Source of the DNA: CAUZIR01 sp965250195
GTDB lineage: Bacteria > Chloroflexota > Dehalococcoidia > Lucifugimonadales > UBA2962
Reading direction: 5' to 3'
Length of the DNA: 64,000 bases
NCBI GenBank assembly: GCA_965250195.1
Contig: OZ252295.1
Span: forward strand, 1,116,001-1,180,000
A model generated the notes under the pieces. It did not search any database. It was not told the origin of the DNA and worked only from the letters and a program-made list of their open reading frames with translations. Numbering within the stretch: the first letter of the stretch is position 1; every line of letters begins with the position of its first letter. The position numbers were made by a program, and so were the translations under genes. Shown here piece by piece: positions 51,605 through 58,704 of the stretch.

Positions 51605-52346
51605 CCGGTACGTGATGGTGAATGTGCGACGGAGACGCCCCGTACATCTGCTCCATCACCGCCGGGGTCAGGGTGGTCTCCACCGGGCCGTAGCCGCACA
51701 TGCGGCAGTTCAGGCACAGGCAAGTGTCATAGCGGTCGGCCAGCTCGGCCAGGTCGTGGGTGGCGACGGCTACCGTCTTGCCCTCGTCTCGTAGTTCGCC
51801 GAAGACCGAGAAAAGGGTGTCCTGGGAAACGACGTCCACGCCGCTCATGGCCTCATCGAGAAGAATGATGTTCGCCTCTTGCGCCATCGCCCGGGCCACG
51901 AAAATCCGTTGCCTCTGGCCGCCCGAGAGCTCCTGTACGAGGGCCCCCCCGCGATCGTCCATGCGCACCCGCTCCAGGCAGCGCTGAACGGCCAGTTTGT
52001 CGGCCCTGCCCGCCAGCCGGAGCAGCCCGATAGACCGTGCGCGGCCCTGCATCACCACCTCGCGGACCGTGATGGGGAAGCGCCAGTTGATCTGTTCGCG
52101 CTGCGGAACATAGGCGATCTGCCCGCGCGCCTTGATAGGGGAAAGGCCGTTAATGGAGATAGAACCGCTCGTGGGGGCCACCAGCCCGACAAGCGCCCGC
52201 ATGAGCGTGCTCTTGCCCGAGCCGTTCGGCCCGACCACGCTCACCAGCGTGCCGGGACCGGCCTCGAACGAAACACTATCGAGTGCCAGGACACCGTTGA
52301 ACTCGACGGTCAGGTCCCGAACCTGTATCGCGGGGACCCGGATCAC
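51564..52346 (-). CDS. ABC ATPase of a metal importer, His-rich tail
   Basis: A 260-residue ATPase: VVGPNGSGKSTLMRALVGL (Walker A), YVPQREQINWRFPITVREVVMQGR (Q-loop region typical of Zn/Mn importers), LSGGQRQRIFVARAMAQ (signature), IILLDEAMSGVD (Walker B) and VAVATHDLAELAD (switch His). After the ATPase fold are CLNCRMCGYG and a His-rich tail (SHIHHHVPGADSGESGHRHDH) that could bind zinc. The GTG at 52346 is the first standard start, but the frame stays open 54 codons upstream with 8-residue repeats, so an N-terminal extension from a rare start is possible. Confidence 0.9.
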   Translation of the reverse strand: MIRVPAIQVRDLTVEFNGVLALDSVSFEAGPGTLVSVVGPNGSGKSTLMRALVGLVAPTSGSISINGLSPIKARGQIAYVPQREQINWRFPITVREVVMQGRARSIGLLRLAGRADKLAVQRCLERVRMDDRGGALVQELSGGQRQRIFVARAMAQEANIILLDEAMSGVDVVSQDTLFSVFGELRDEGKTVAVATHDLAELADRYDTCLCLNCRMCGYGPVETTLTPAVMEQMYGASPSHIHHHVPGADSGESGHRHDH

Positions 52347-52484
52347 GGAGACGGGGATCGCCGGCCGCCCCGGCGGCGCGGCTACAGCCCGTGCATTCGC
52401 ACCGGCCGCCTCGCGCCCGTTAGCATCGGCCGCATCATGCCCGTTAGCAGTGGCCGTAATTTTCCTAACCCGGGCGCAAAATCA
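52347..52484 (-). other. Leader of the metal ABC operon, in-frame 8-residue repeats
   Basis: In the ATPase frame the leader reads ITATANGHDAADANGREAAG and then ANARAVAA. Three 24-nt units, GCTAACGGGC-type at the DNA level, encode ANGHDAAD, ANGREAAG and ANARAVAA. The frame begins after a TGA at 52484. No ATG, GTG or TTG is present; an ATT preceded by TAGGAAA is the only hint of a start. This may be an untranslated repeat or an AUU-initiated extension. Confidence 0.3.
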
Positions 52485-52511
52485 CCTTATTGATACTTAG
52501 TCTCAATAAGG
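52485..52511. promoter_or_regulatory. Fur-family-like operator palindrome
   Basis: CCTTATTGA and TCAATAAGG are perfect 9-bp arms. Inside them, T-ACT and AGT-C extend the symmetry so that 12 of 13 base pairs match over 27 bp. The core ATTGA-N9-TCAAT resembles Fur/Mur/Zur boxes (ATTGAGA-type). It lies just downstream of the predicted transcription start of the metal ABC operon, where a bound repressor would block elongation or initiation. Confidence 0.7.
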
Positions 52512-52524
52512 CCGCGCACCCGGC

Positions 52525-52553
52525 AATGTAGGCGCTTAGCGGTCGATTGTCAA
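52525..52553 (-). promoter_or_regulatory. Promoter of the metal ABC operon
   Basis: Consensus TTGACA (52553-52548), 17-nt spacer, TACATT (52530-52525) on the minus strand. The start is expected near 52518, seven bases before the palindrome. Confidence 0.65.
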
Positions 52554-52588
52554 CCTCTGCCAGACGGTCGAGACCCACGAAAAACCCA

Positions 52589-53389
52589 TCAATAGTAGAT
52601 CCCCCGCCCCGCCCCGCCCCCGCAGGCGATGGCGTCGCCGTTAATAGCCCCGGACTTGGGGGACGCAAGGAACGCCACGATATCGGCAACCTCGGAAGCG
52701 TCGATTAGCCGACGGACCGAATTCCCCTCGGCCAACTCTCGTTCTACCTGCTCGGCTGAGATTCCTCGCAAGGCCGCCCGGCCATCGATCACGCCGGGCG
52801 TCGCCTCCGTCCGGGTGGCGCCGGGGTGGACGACAGTGACGTTGACACCATGCGGCCCCAGCTCGTCTGCGAGATTTTTTGTCATAGCCGCCACCGCGAC
52901 GTTGCGCATACTGCCAATCGTAGACCCGGAGCCTCGCGCCGCCAGGCCGGAGATATTGATGATGCGTCCCCAGCCTTGGCCGACCATCAATGGAGCCACC
53001 TCGCGTGCGCAGCGCAGGTATCCCATGACCTTGACGTTCATGTCGTCCCAGAAGTCCTCCTCGGTTATCTCGCTGAGCAACGGGGGCGTGGCCTGACCCC
53101 CCGGTTTGGCGGCATTGTTTACGAGTATGTCGATGCCGCCCAGTTTCTCGGCGCTCTGGGCAACCATTCGTCGCACCGCATCAGCGTCGCCCGTGTCTGC
53201 CACGACCGAAACAACCCTGCTCCCGGTAGCATCGGCCATCTCGGCCGCTGTTGCCTGGAGCGCATCGGTCCCCCGAGCGGCAATCGACACGTCGGCGCCC
53301 TCCGTCGCCAGCGCTCTCGCTATCGCCTTACCAATTCCCCGGCTACCACCTGTAACCAGGGCCCGCTTACCAGTTAGCTCGAGGTCCAA
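52589..53389 (-). CDS. Atypical SDR lacking the Tyr-Lys catalytic pair
   Basis: A 266-residue SDR with a normal cofactor half (VTGGSRGIGKAIARAL, VVADTGDADAV, ILVNNAAKPGG) and catalytic Ser region (INISGLAARG). At the place of YxxxK the sequence reads SMRNV (STIGSMRNVAVAAMTKNLADELG), so both Tyr and Lys are missing. A later Lys (TKNLA) is one turn too far. Related actinobacterial SDRs share this change. It may bind NAD(P) for a non-redox or altered reaction. The start is TTG at 53389; GGAG lies upstream. It is divergent from yceD. Confidence 0.82.
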   Translation of the reverse strand: MDLELTGKRALVTGGSRGIGKAIARALATEGADVSIAARGTDALQATAAEMADATGSRVVSVVADTGDADAVRRMVAQSAEKLGGIDILVNNAAKPGGQATPPLLSEITEEDFWDDMNVKVMGYLRCAREVAPLMVGQGWGRIINISGLAARGSGSTIGSMRNVAVAAMTKNLADELGPHGVNVTVVHPGATRTEATPGVIDGRAALRGISAEQVERELAEGNSVRRLIDASEVADIVAFLASPKSGAINGDAIACGGGAGRGIYY

Positions 53390-53431
53390 TTAATTAACTC
53401 CAATCTCATCGTTTTTCGAACTGTGTGAAAC

Positions 53432-53467
53432 TTGACACAAATTGGCCACCATGCCTAGAATTTCTAG
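53432..53467 (+). promoter_or_regulatory. Promoter of the yceD-rpmF-fabD operon with a palindrome over the -10 box
   Basis: TTGACA (53432-53437), 18-nt spacer, TAGAAT (53456-53461). A perfect 13-bp palindrome CTAGAA-T-TTCTAG (53455-53467) covers the -10 box and the start site. This is where a fatty-acid or ribosome-linked repressor would act. No known regulator site matches it. Confidence 0.65.
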
Positions 53468-53523
53468 TCGCACGGCGGCGCGTTCCGGACCGTAGGTTCT
53501 TGATCCCGTCAAGCTAGCAGTTC

Positions 53524-54069
53524 ATGCAGTTCAACGTTTCCCCACTACTCAAAGAGCCCACTGGCTCGATACGCAACTTCGACCTCGACGAGGTTGCCCT
53601 GGCCCCTCGGTCGGCATTCGGTATCGACACGATCTGGGACCGATCTTCGGGTATGGGCCTTAAAGGGCCGGTCAATATGCTTCGCACGGACGCCGGGGTA
53701 TGGGTCACGGCGGGCGTGGCATGCACCGTGGTCTGTTCCTGCAGCCTGTGCCTGACCAGCCATCCACGTACCATCGAATTGGCCATAGACGAAGAGTTCT
53801 ACCCGAGTGGCAGCCGGGCCCGGGAGGACGACGTCGACGAGTCCCAGTTTATCTCCGCAGACAACATTCTTGACTTGCTTCCGGCCGCCCAGCAGTATGC
53901 GGCGCTCGCCATACCGATGAAGCCCGTGTGCCGCGACAATTGCGCTGGAATGTGCCAGAGTTGTGGTGCAAACCTCAATCTTACCGGCTGCACGTGTGCG
54001 ACACGCATTGCCGATGCCCGTTGGGGGCCTTTGCTGGACCTGGCGGCCGCGCCCGTCAGTAGGGAATGA
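53524..54069 (+). CDS. yceD: YceD/DUF177 family protein
   Basis: A 181-residue DUF177 protein. CTVVCSCSLCLTSHPRTIELAIDEEFYP and IPMKPVCRDNCAGMCQSCGANLNLTGC carry the paired cysteines of the family. It almost always precedes rpmF in bacteria and is linked to 23S rRNA or ribosome assembly. The ATG at 53524 follows the promoter at 53432. The gap to rpmF is 77 nt. Confidence 0.9.
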   Translation: MQFNVSPLLKEPTGSIRNFDLDEVALAPRSAFGIDTIWDRSSGMGLKGPVNMLRTDAGVWVTAGVACTVVCSCSLCLTSHPRTIELAIDEEFYPSGSRAREDDVDESQFISADNILDLLPAAQQYAALAIPMKPVCRDNCAGMCQSCGANLNLTGCTCATRIADARWGPLLDLAAAPVSRE

Positions 54070-54146
54070 AAGCTGGCAAGAACTGGACTACACGGTAGGA
54101 CGTCGGACTGACAACGGCCCGGCGGCCTGTTCAATAAGGAATTGAA

Positions 54147-54338
54147 ATGGCACCGCTTCCCAAGAAAAAACACTCAAGAGCTCGCCGTGGAGGCAGAGCC
54201 GCCCACAACGGAATGCGCAGACCTTCTTTCGGCGAGTGTCCGAACTGCCAAACGCCTAAACTCCCGCACATAGTGTGCAGGAATTGCGGCTACTACAACG
54301 GTCGTGAAGTTCTTCCGGTCGAGACCGGAATCGAGTAG
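54147..54338 (+). CDS. rpmF: 50S ribosomal protein L32
   Basis: A 63-residue L32: APLPKKKHSRARRGGRAAHNG and the zinc ribbon CPNCQTPKLPHIVCRNCGYYNGREV with all four Cys, so this is the zinc-binding (C+) form. It is a late-assembly large-subunit protein. It sits between yceD and fabD as in many bacteria and is probably co-transcribed with both. Confidence 0.96.
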   Translation: MAPLPKKKHSRARRGGRAAHNGMRRPSFGECPNCQTPKLPHIVCRNCGYYNGREVLPVETGIE

Positions 54339-54371
54339 AGTGCACGGGTTCCGTTTCCCGAGGAGCACTGA

Positions 54372-55331
54372 ATGACGAAGTTAAAAACGAAACAAGGCGG
54401 CTCTTCCAACGTCGCCTTCATATTCCCAGGTCAGGGCGCTCACGCGGTCGGCATGGGTCGAGACCTTTACGATAATTCGCCTGCGGCCCGAGCCGTTTTC
54501 GAAGAGGTAGATGATGCTCTCGGGCGCAACCTCACTGCTCTCATGTTTGAGGGCCCAGAAGAAGACTTGCGCCAGACCGACAACGCTCAACCGGCAATTA
54601 TGGCCGCCAGCCTCGCGACCGTCAGAGCTATTGAGGAGCAGGCAGGATCCAGCGGGCTCCCAACTCCGGCCATCATGGCTGGGCACAGCCTGGGCGAGTA
54701 CACTGCTCTTGTAGTCTCGGGAGTGCTGGACGTGGCTGACACCGCCAGACTTGTTGAAGAGCGGGGCCGGTTGATGCAGCGCGCATGTGAGTTGAGTCCG
54801 GGGACCATGGCCGCAATCATCGGACTCGATCAAATGGCGGTCGAAGAGATCAGCCGCCAGACCGGAACCTACCTCTCTAACGTCAATACCGGCGAGCAAG
54901 TGGTCATTAGCGGCGAGGTTCTGGCCGTCGCCAGGGCCCTGGACATGGCCTCCGCCAGAGGCGCCAAGAAAGCCATACCCCTCCGCGTGGGCGGCGCGTT
55001 CCACTCGGCGCTCATGAAGCCTGCACGCGATGGGCTGGCGAAAGTGGTCGGTGACCTTGATCTGCGAGACCCCTCCGTTCCGATCGTGGCCAACATGACG
55101 GGTGAGCCCATCTACACGGCATCCGAGTTGAGACAAGAGTTGATTGCCCAGGTATGCGAGTGCGTTCAATGGAAGCGCTCAGTAGAGTACATGATCGGAT
55201 CCGGCGTTACCAACTTTGTTGAGATCGGCCCTGGCAGGGCTCTCAGCGGCATGATCAGGCGAATCGACCGCTCCGTCGCGACAAGTGCCGTGGGTGACCA
55301 GGCCTCTGTCTCCAGTTTCAGCCTGAACTGA
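54372..55331 (+). CDS. fabD: Malonyl-CoA:ACP transacylase FabD
   Basis: A 319-residue transacylase. FIFPGQGAHAVGMG is the start of the fold, Ser106 lies in AGHSLGEYTAL, His211 in GGAFHSALMKPA, and NFVEIGPGRALSGMIRR near the end. It loads malonyl groups onto ACP for chain elongation. The ATG at 54372 follows rpmF by 33 nt. acpP is two genes downstream, while plsX, fabG and fabL are in another cluster. Confidence 0.95.
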   Translation: MTKLKTKQGGSSNVAFIFPGQGAHAVGMGRDLYDNSPAARAVFEEVDDALGRNLTALMFEGPEEDLRQTDNAQPAIMAASLATVRAIEEQAGSSGLPTPAIMAGHSLGEYTALVVSGVLDVADTARLVEERGRLMQRACELSPGTMAAIIGLDQMAVEEISRQTGTYLSNVNTGEQVVISGEVLAVARALDMASARGAKKAIPLRVGGAFHSALMKPARDGLAKVVGDLDLRDPSVPIVANMTGEPIYTASELRQELIAQVCECVQWKRSVEYMIGSGVTNFVEIGPGRALSGMIRRIDRSVATSAVGDQASVSSFSLN

Positions 55332-55338
55332 TTACCGG

Positions 55339-55806
55339 TTGAACTCCGTGCTCGCGCCCCGGAAGCAAGACGGGACGCATCCGTCGCGAACGTTCTCCGC
55401 CAGGAGAAGGTCCCGGGCTGTGGCCATGCAGGCCCTCTATGAGTTGGACGCCAGCCGCCATCCGGCGAACGCATCACTAACCGCCCGAATTGAAGCGATC
55501 CGTCTACCAGACTCCGCAGCCGCCTACGCCAAGGAGCTGTTGGACGGGGTACTTGGACAGTTGGAAGAGATCGACGAAATGATTACCTCGCTGGCTCCCA
55601 ACTGGCCCATCCACCAGCTAGCCAGCGTGGACAGAAACGTCCTGCGCGTGGCGATCTTTGAGATAATTTCAGGGGTGGACACCCCCCCCAAAGTAGCCGT
55701 CAATGAAGCGATTGAGATCGCCAAAGCGTTCGGGTCGGAGAGCTCCCCGAAGTTCGTTAACGGCGTGCTCGGTTCCGTAATTGCGGTCCGAAAAATTGAG
55801 GTATAA
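55339..55806 (+). CDS. nusB: Transcription antitermination factor NusB
   Basis: A 155-residue NusB with RRRSRAVAMQALYELDASRH at the RNA-binding N-terminus, then NWPIHQLASVDRNVLRVAIFEII and PPKVAVNEAIEIAKAFGSESSPKFVNGVLGSV. It binds boxA with NusE during rRNA transcription. The start TTG at 55339 is 7 nt after fabD; the conserved core begins about 23 residues in, so a later start is possible. Its stop codon lies inside the acpP promoter TATAAT. Confidence 0.94.
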   Translation: MNSVLAPRKQDGTHPSRTFSARRRSRAVAMQALYELDASRHPANASLTARIEAIRLPDSAAAYAKELLDGVLGQLEEIDEMITSLAPNWPIHQLASVDRNVLRVAIFEIISGVDTPPKVAVNEAIEIAKAFGSESSPKFVNGVLGSVIAVRKIEV

Positions 55807-55807
55807 T
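55802..55807 (+). promoter_or_regulatory. -10 box TATAAT of acpP
   Basis: Consensus TATAAT overlaps the nusB stop codon and lies 23 nt before the acpP ATG, which has its own GGGAGG site. A TTGCGG at 55781 is only 15 nt away, so the -35 is uncertain. It would give acpP its own strong transcript. Confidence 0.6.
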
Positions 55808-55830
55808 CCGTTCCCCGAAGGGAGGACCTG

Positions 55831-56088
55831 ATGGCAAGTGTTCTTGACCGAGTCCAGTCCGTTGTCACAGACAAGCTGGGCGTCGAGGCCGACGATGTGA
55901 AGCCCGATGCGTCATTTGTTGACGATCTTAACGCTGACTCCTTGGACCTAGTAGAGTTGATTATGGCTTTCGAAGAGGAATTCAGCACCGACGACAGCAC
56001 CATTGAGATCTCAGACGAAGATGCTGAAGGTATTACCACCGTGCAAGAGGCGATAAACTTTTTGAAAAAAAAGGGCGTCTCCGACTAA
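55831..56088 (+). CDS. acpP: Acyl carrier protein
   Basis: An 85-residue acidic ACP. The phosphopantetheine Ser37 lies in NADSLDLVELIMAFEEEF, preceded by KPDASFVDDL. It carries growing acyl chains for FabD, FabG, FabL/FabI and the dehydratase, and donates to PlsX. GGGAGG lies 8 nt before the ATG. A TATAAT box upstream suggests independent expression within the operon. Confidence 0.96.
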   Translation: MASVLDRVQSVVTDKLGVEADDVKPDASFVDDLNADSLDLVELIMAFEEEFSTDDSTIEISDEDAEGITTVQEAINFLKKKGVSD

Positions 56089-56215
56089 GCTCCAGTTCGA
56101 CTCCCCAACCGGGCCGCCCGGCGGCTTAGAGACAGGCGACCAGTCTGCAGGAATTCGCGCCCTTTCGGCAGGCCGGGCGTGGCTGGTGCTACGCTGCTGT
56201 GTTACCGTTCGGCCT

Positions 56216-56935
56216 ATGAACGAACCCGCCGCCGTAGCCTACTTAGCCCTCGTAGAGGAGATCAAATCCTGCACCCTTTGTCCGTTGTCGAAGAGCCGCA
56301 CGAACGCCGTGCCGGGCGAGGGTAGTCCCCAGGCCGACATCATGTTCATCGGCGAGGCTCCGGGCCTTAACGAGGACCAGCAGGGAAAGCCCTTCATCGG
56401 AGCGGCCGGAACCGTGCTCAACAAGATGCTGGCCACGATCGGGTTGGACCGCTCAGACGTCTACATCGGCAACATGATCAAGTGCCGGCCGCCGAACAAC
56501 CGTGATCCTGAGCCGTCCGAAATGGCCACGTGTCGGCCATATCTGGACAGGCAAATCGAGTTAATCGACCCGAAGGTGATTGTCACGTTAGGTCGCCACT
56601 CGTTCGGTAAATTCTTCCCTGGGGAAACAATCAGCAAGGCTCGCGGTCGGGCCCGGGCATGGCAGGGCAGAATCATATTCCCGGTTTACCATCCGGCTGC
56701 GACGCTTCACAACCCCCGCCTGAGGCCGGTATTGGAGGAGGATTTCAAGAGACTCCCGAGCTTGATATGCTCGGAGGTTCCCCACCGTCCGAAGCAGCAC
56801 AGTGAGCCGCAGGCTCCACCAGTGGCGCAACTCGGAATGAACTTCGAACCGGTCGGGCCCGACCGTGCCCAGGTGGCCCCACAGGCCGCCGATACCGCCG
56901 CGCCCGACCAGGAATCACAAGGAGAACTGTTTTAG
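56216..56935 (+). CDS. udg: Family 4-type uracil-DNA glycosylase
   Basis: A 239-residue Fe-S uracil-DNA glycosylase. SCTLCPLSK supplies the first Cys pair, and KCRPPNNRDPEPSEMATCRPYL the other two. GEAPGLNEDQQGKPFIGAAG is the uracil-binding motif A and VYHPAATLHNP motif B. It removes uracil from DNA after cytosine deamination. The last 45 residues form a Pro/Gln/Ala-rich tail beyond the fold. I chose the ATG at 56216; the upstream start at 56186 adds a Cys-rich stretch not seen in the family. RNase J starts 1 nt after its stop. Confidence 0.9.
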   Translation: MNEPAAVAYLALVEEIKSCTLCPLSKSRTNAVPGEGSPQADIMFIGEAPGLNEDQQGKPFIGAAGTVLNKMLATIGLDRSDVYIGNMIKCRPPNNRDPEPSEMATCRPYLDRQIELIDPKVIVTLGRHSFGKFFPGETISKARGRARAWQGRIIFPVYHPAATLHNPRLRPVLEEDFKRLPSLICSEVPHRPKQHSEPQAPPVAQLGMNFEPVGPDRAQVAPQAADTAAPDQESQGELF

Positions 56936-56936
56936 C

Positions 56937-58604
56937 TTGACCGAATCACAGGTACGCGTAATTCCTTTCGGGGGCCTGGGCGAAATCGGCCGCAACATGA
57001 TGGCGGTTGAGTGCGGCGACGACATCGTAGTAATCGACGCCGGAGTCATGTTCCCCGAAGAGGGGATGCCCGGCATCGACTTCGTCATCCCCGACATTAC
57101 CTACCTCGCGCGCAATCGGGACCGTGTCCGTGCCGTCCTCATCACCCATGGGCACGAGGATCACACGGGCGCCCTACCCTACGTCCTGCCAGACCTGGAC
57201 GCTCCCGTTTACGCGTCTCGGCTGACGGCGGGCCTCATCACTGTGAAACTGCGTGAGCATGGATTGCTGAAGTCGTCCAACTTGCATGTGATTGAGCCCA
57301 ATTCGCCTTTTAAGGTCGGCCGTTTGGAGGTCGAGTTCTTCCGCATGTGCCACTCCATTCCAGACGCTATGGGCATCGCAATCCGCACCCCCCTTGGTGT
57401 GATCGTTCACACCGGCGACTTCAAGATCGATCATACTCCCGTCGATGGTCATACCACCGACTTCGCCAAGCTGGCCGAGCTGGCCGCCGAGGGGGTTTTG
57501 CTACTGTGCTCGGACTCCACATACGCCGAGATGGATGGCTACACACCGTCTGAGGAAATCGTGCGTGGTGCCATTGAGCGTGTCGTCGCAAATGCCGAGG
57601 CGCGGGTCATCGTTGCGACATTTGCTTCGTTGATCTCCCGCGTTCAGATGGTTATGGACGCCGCAGTGGCAAGCCGTCGGAAGGTCGCGGTAGTGGGCAG
57701 GAGCATGCGCAACAATGTTTCCATGGCTCTGGACATGGGGTACCTGACGGCCCCAGATGACCTTGTAGTGCCATTGAAAGAGGCCAAGCGTCTGCCCCAC
57801 AATCGCCTAGTCATTCTGGCCACCGGGGCGCAGGGTGAGCCGACATCGGCGCTGGTGCGAATGTCGAGGGGTGATCACAAGGACGTAGAGATCGAGACCG
57901 GTGACACGGTTATCATCTCCTCCTCGCCCATACCGGGCAACGAGACCCTCGTAGCAAGGACTATCGATGACCTGTACAGGCGAGGCGCCGAGGTGATTTC
58001 CAGCAGGAACGCCACAGTTCACGTCCACGGTCACGCTTCCCGAGAAGAGCTCAAGCTGGTGCTCAATCTGGTCCGGCCCACCTACTTCGTGCCCGTGCAC
58101 GGGGAGCACAGGCATCTCATTGCACATGCGAGGCTGGCGCAGTCGCTGGGTCTCGATCCGGCAGACACGTTCGTATTGGAAGACGGTGATGTTCTCGAGA
58201 TCGAGTCGGGTTGGGCTGGTGTAGTTGAGCGCCTGCCGTCAGAGGATGTCTACGTGGCCGGACACCGGCTATGGGGCAGGCATTCGAGTGTGCTGGAAGA
58301 GAGAAACCGGCTATCGACCGACGGCGTTGTGGCAGTTGGACTGACGCTCGACGCAGAAACGGGAGCGCCCCTGGGACCCCCGAGCCTGGAGTCTCGCGGC
58401 TTCGATGAGCTTGAGCGAGCACAGGACTTGTTGGAAAATGCCTCGCAAGTGGTCCACTCCATGCTGGAAAGCAAAACCGGAAAAGTCTTAGATTTTGACC
58501 AAATAGAACGCACGGTGACGGCCTCAGTCTCTGATCTCCTGTGGAAGGCGACTAAACGCAGGCCGACCGTCCTCACCCTGGTCGAGAGGGTAGAGCGGCC
58601 ATGA
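56937..58604 (+). CDS. rnj: Ribonuclease J
   Basis: A 555-residue metallo-beta-lactamase/beta-CASP ribonuclease. IPFGGLGEIGRNM opens the fold, ITHGHEDHTGALPYVL and HTGDFKIDHTPVDG hold the zinc ligands, VGRSMRNNVSMALDMGYL the beta-CASP region, and VHVHGHASREELKLVLNLVRPTYFVPVHGEHRHL the C-terminal motifs. It processes and decays mRNA with endo- and 5'-3' exonuclease activity. The TTG start at 56937 lies 1 nt after the UDG stop, with GGAG at 56921-56924. No second RNase J copy is in the window. Confidence 0.93.
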   Translation: MTESQVRVIPFGGLGEIGRNMMAVECGDDIVVIDAGVMFPEEGMPGIDFVIPDITYLARNRDRVRAVLITHGHEDHTGALPYVLPDLDAPVYASRLTAGLITVKLREHGLLKSSNLHVIEPNSPFKVGRLEVEFFRMCHSIPDAMGIAIRTPLGVIVHTGDFKIDHTPVDGHTTDFAKLAELAAEGVLLLCSDSTYAEMDGYTPSEEIVRGAIERVVANAEARVIVATFASLISRVQMVMDAAVASRRKVAVVGRSMRNNVSMALDMGYLTAPDDLVVPLKEAKRLPHNRLVILATGAQGEPTSALVRMSRGDHKDVEIETGDTVIISSSPIPGNETLVARTIDDLYRRGAEVISSRNATVHVHGHASREELKLVLNLVRPTYFVPVHGEHRHLIAHARLAQSLGLDPADTFVLEDGDVLEIESGWAGVVERLPSEDVYVAGHRLWGRHSSVLEERNRLSTDGVVAVGLTLDAETGAPLGPPSLESRGFDELERAQDLLENASQVVHSMLESKTGKVLDFDQIERTVTASVSDLLWKATKRRPTVLTLVERVERP

Positions 58605-58704
58605 GCCGGCGCCCTTATGGACGTTTCGGCAGAACGTCAAATCGGGCCGGCCGGCACCTGAGGCACTAGCCCGGACGGCGTCACACCCTCCGGCTAAGAG
58701 CGAG

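Noticed and set aside
56100..56130. CCGGGC-C-GCCCGG after acpP as a terminator
   Set aside because: The loop would be one base and no T-run follows.
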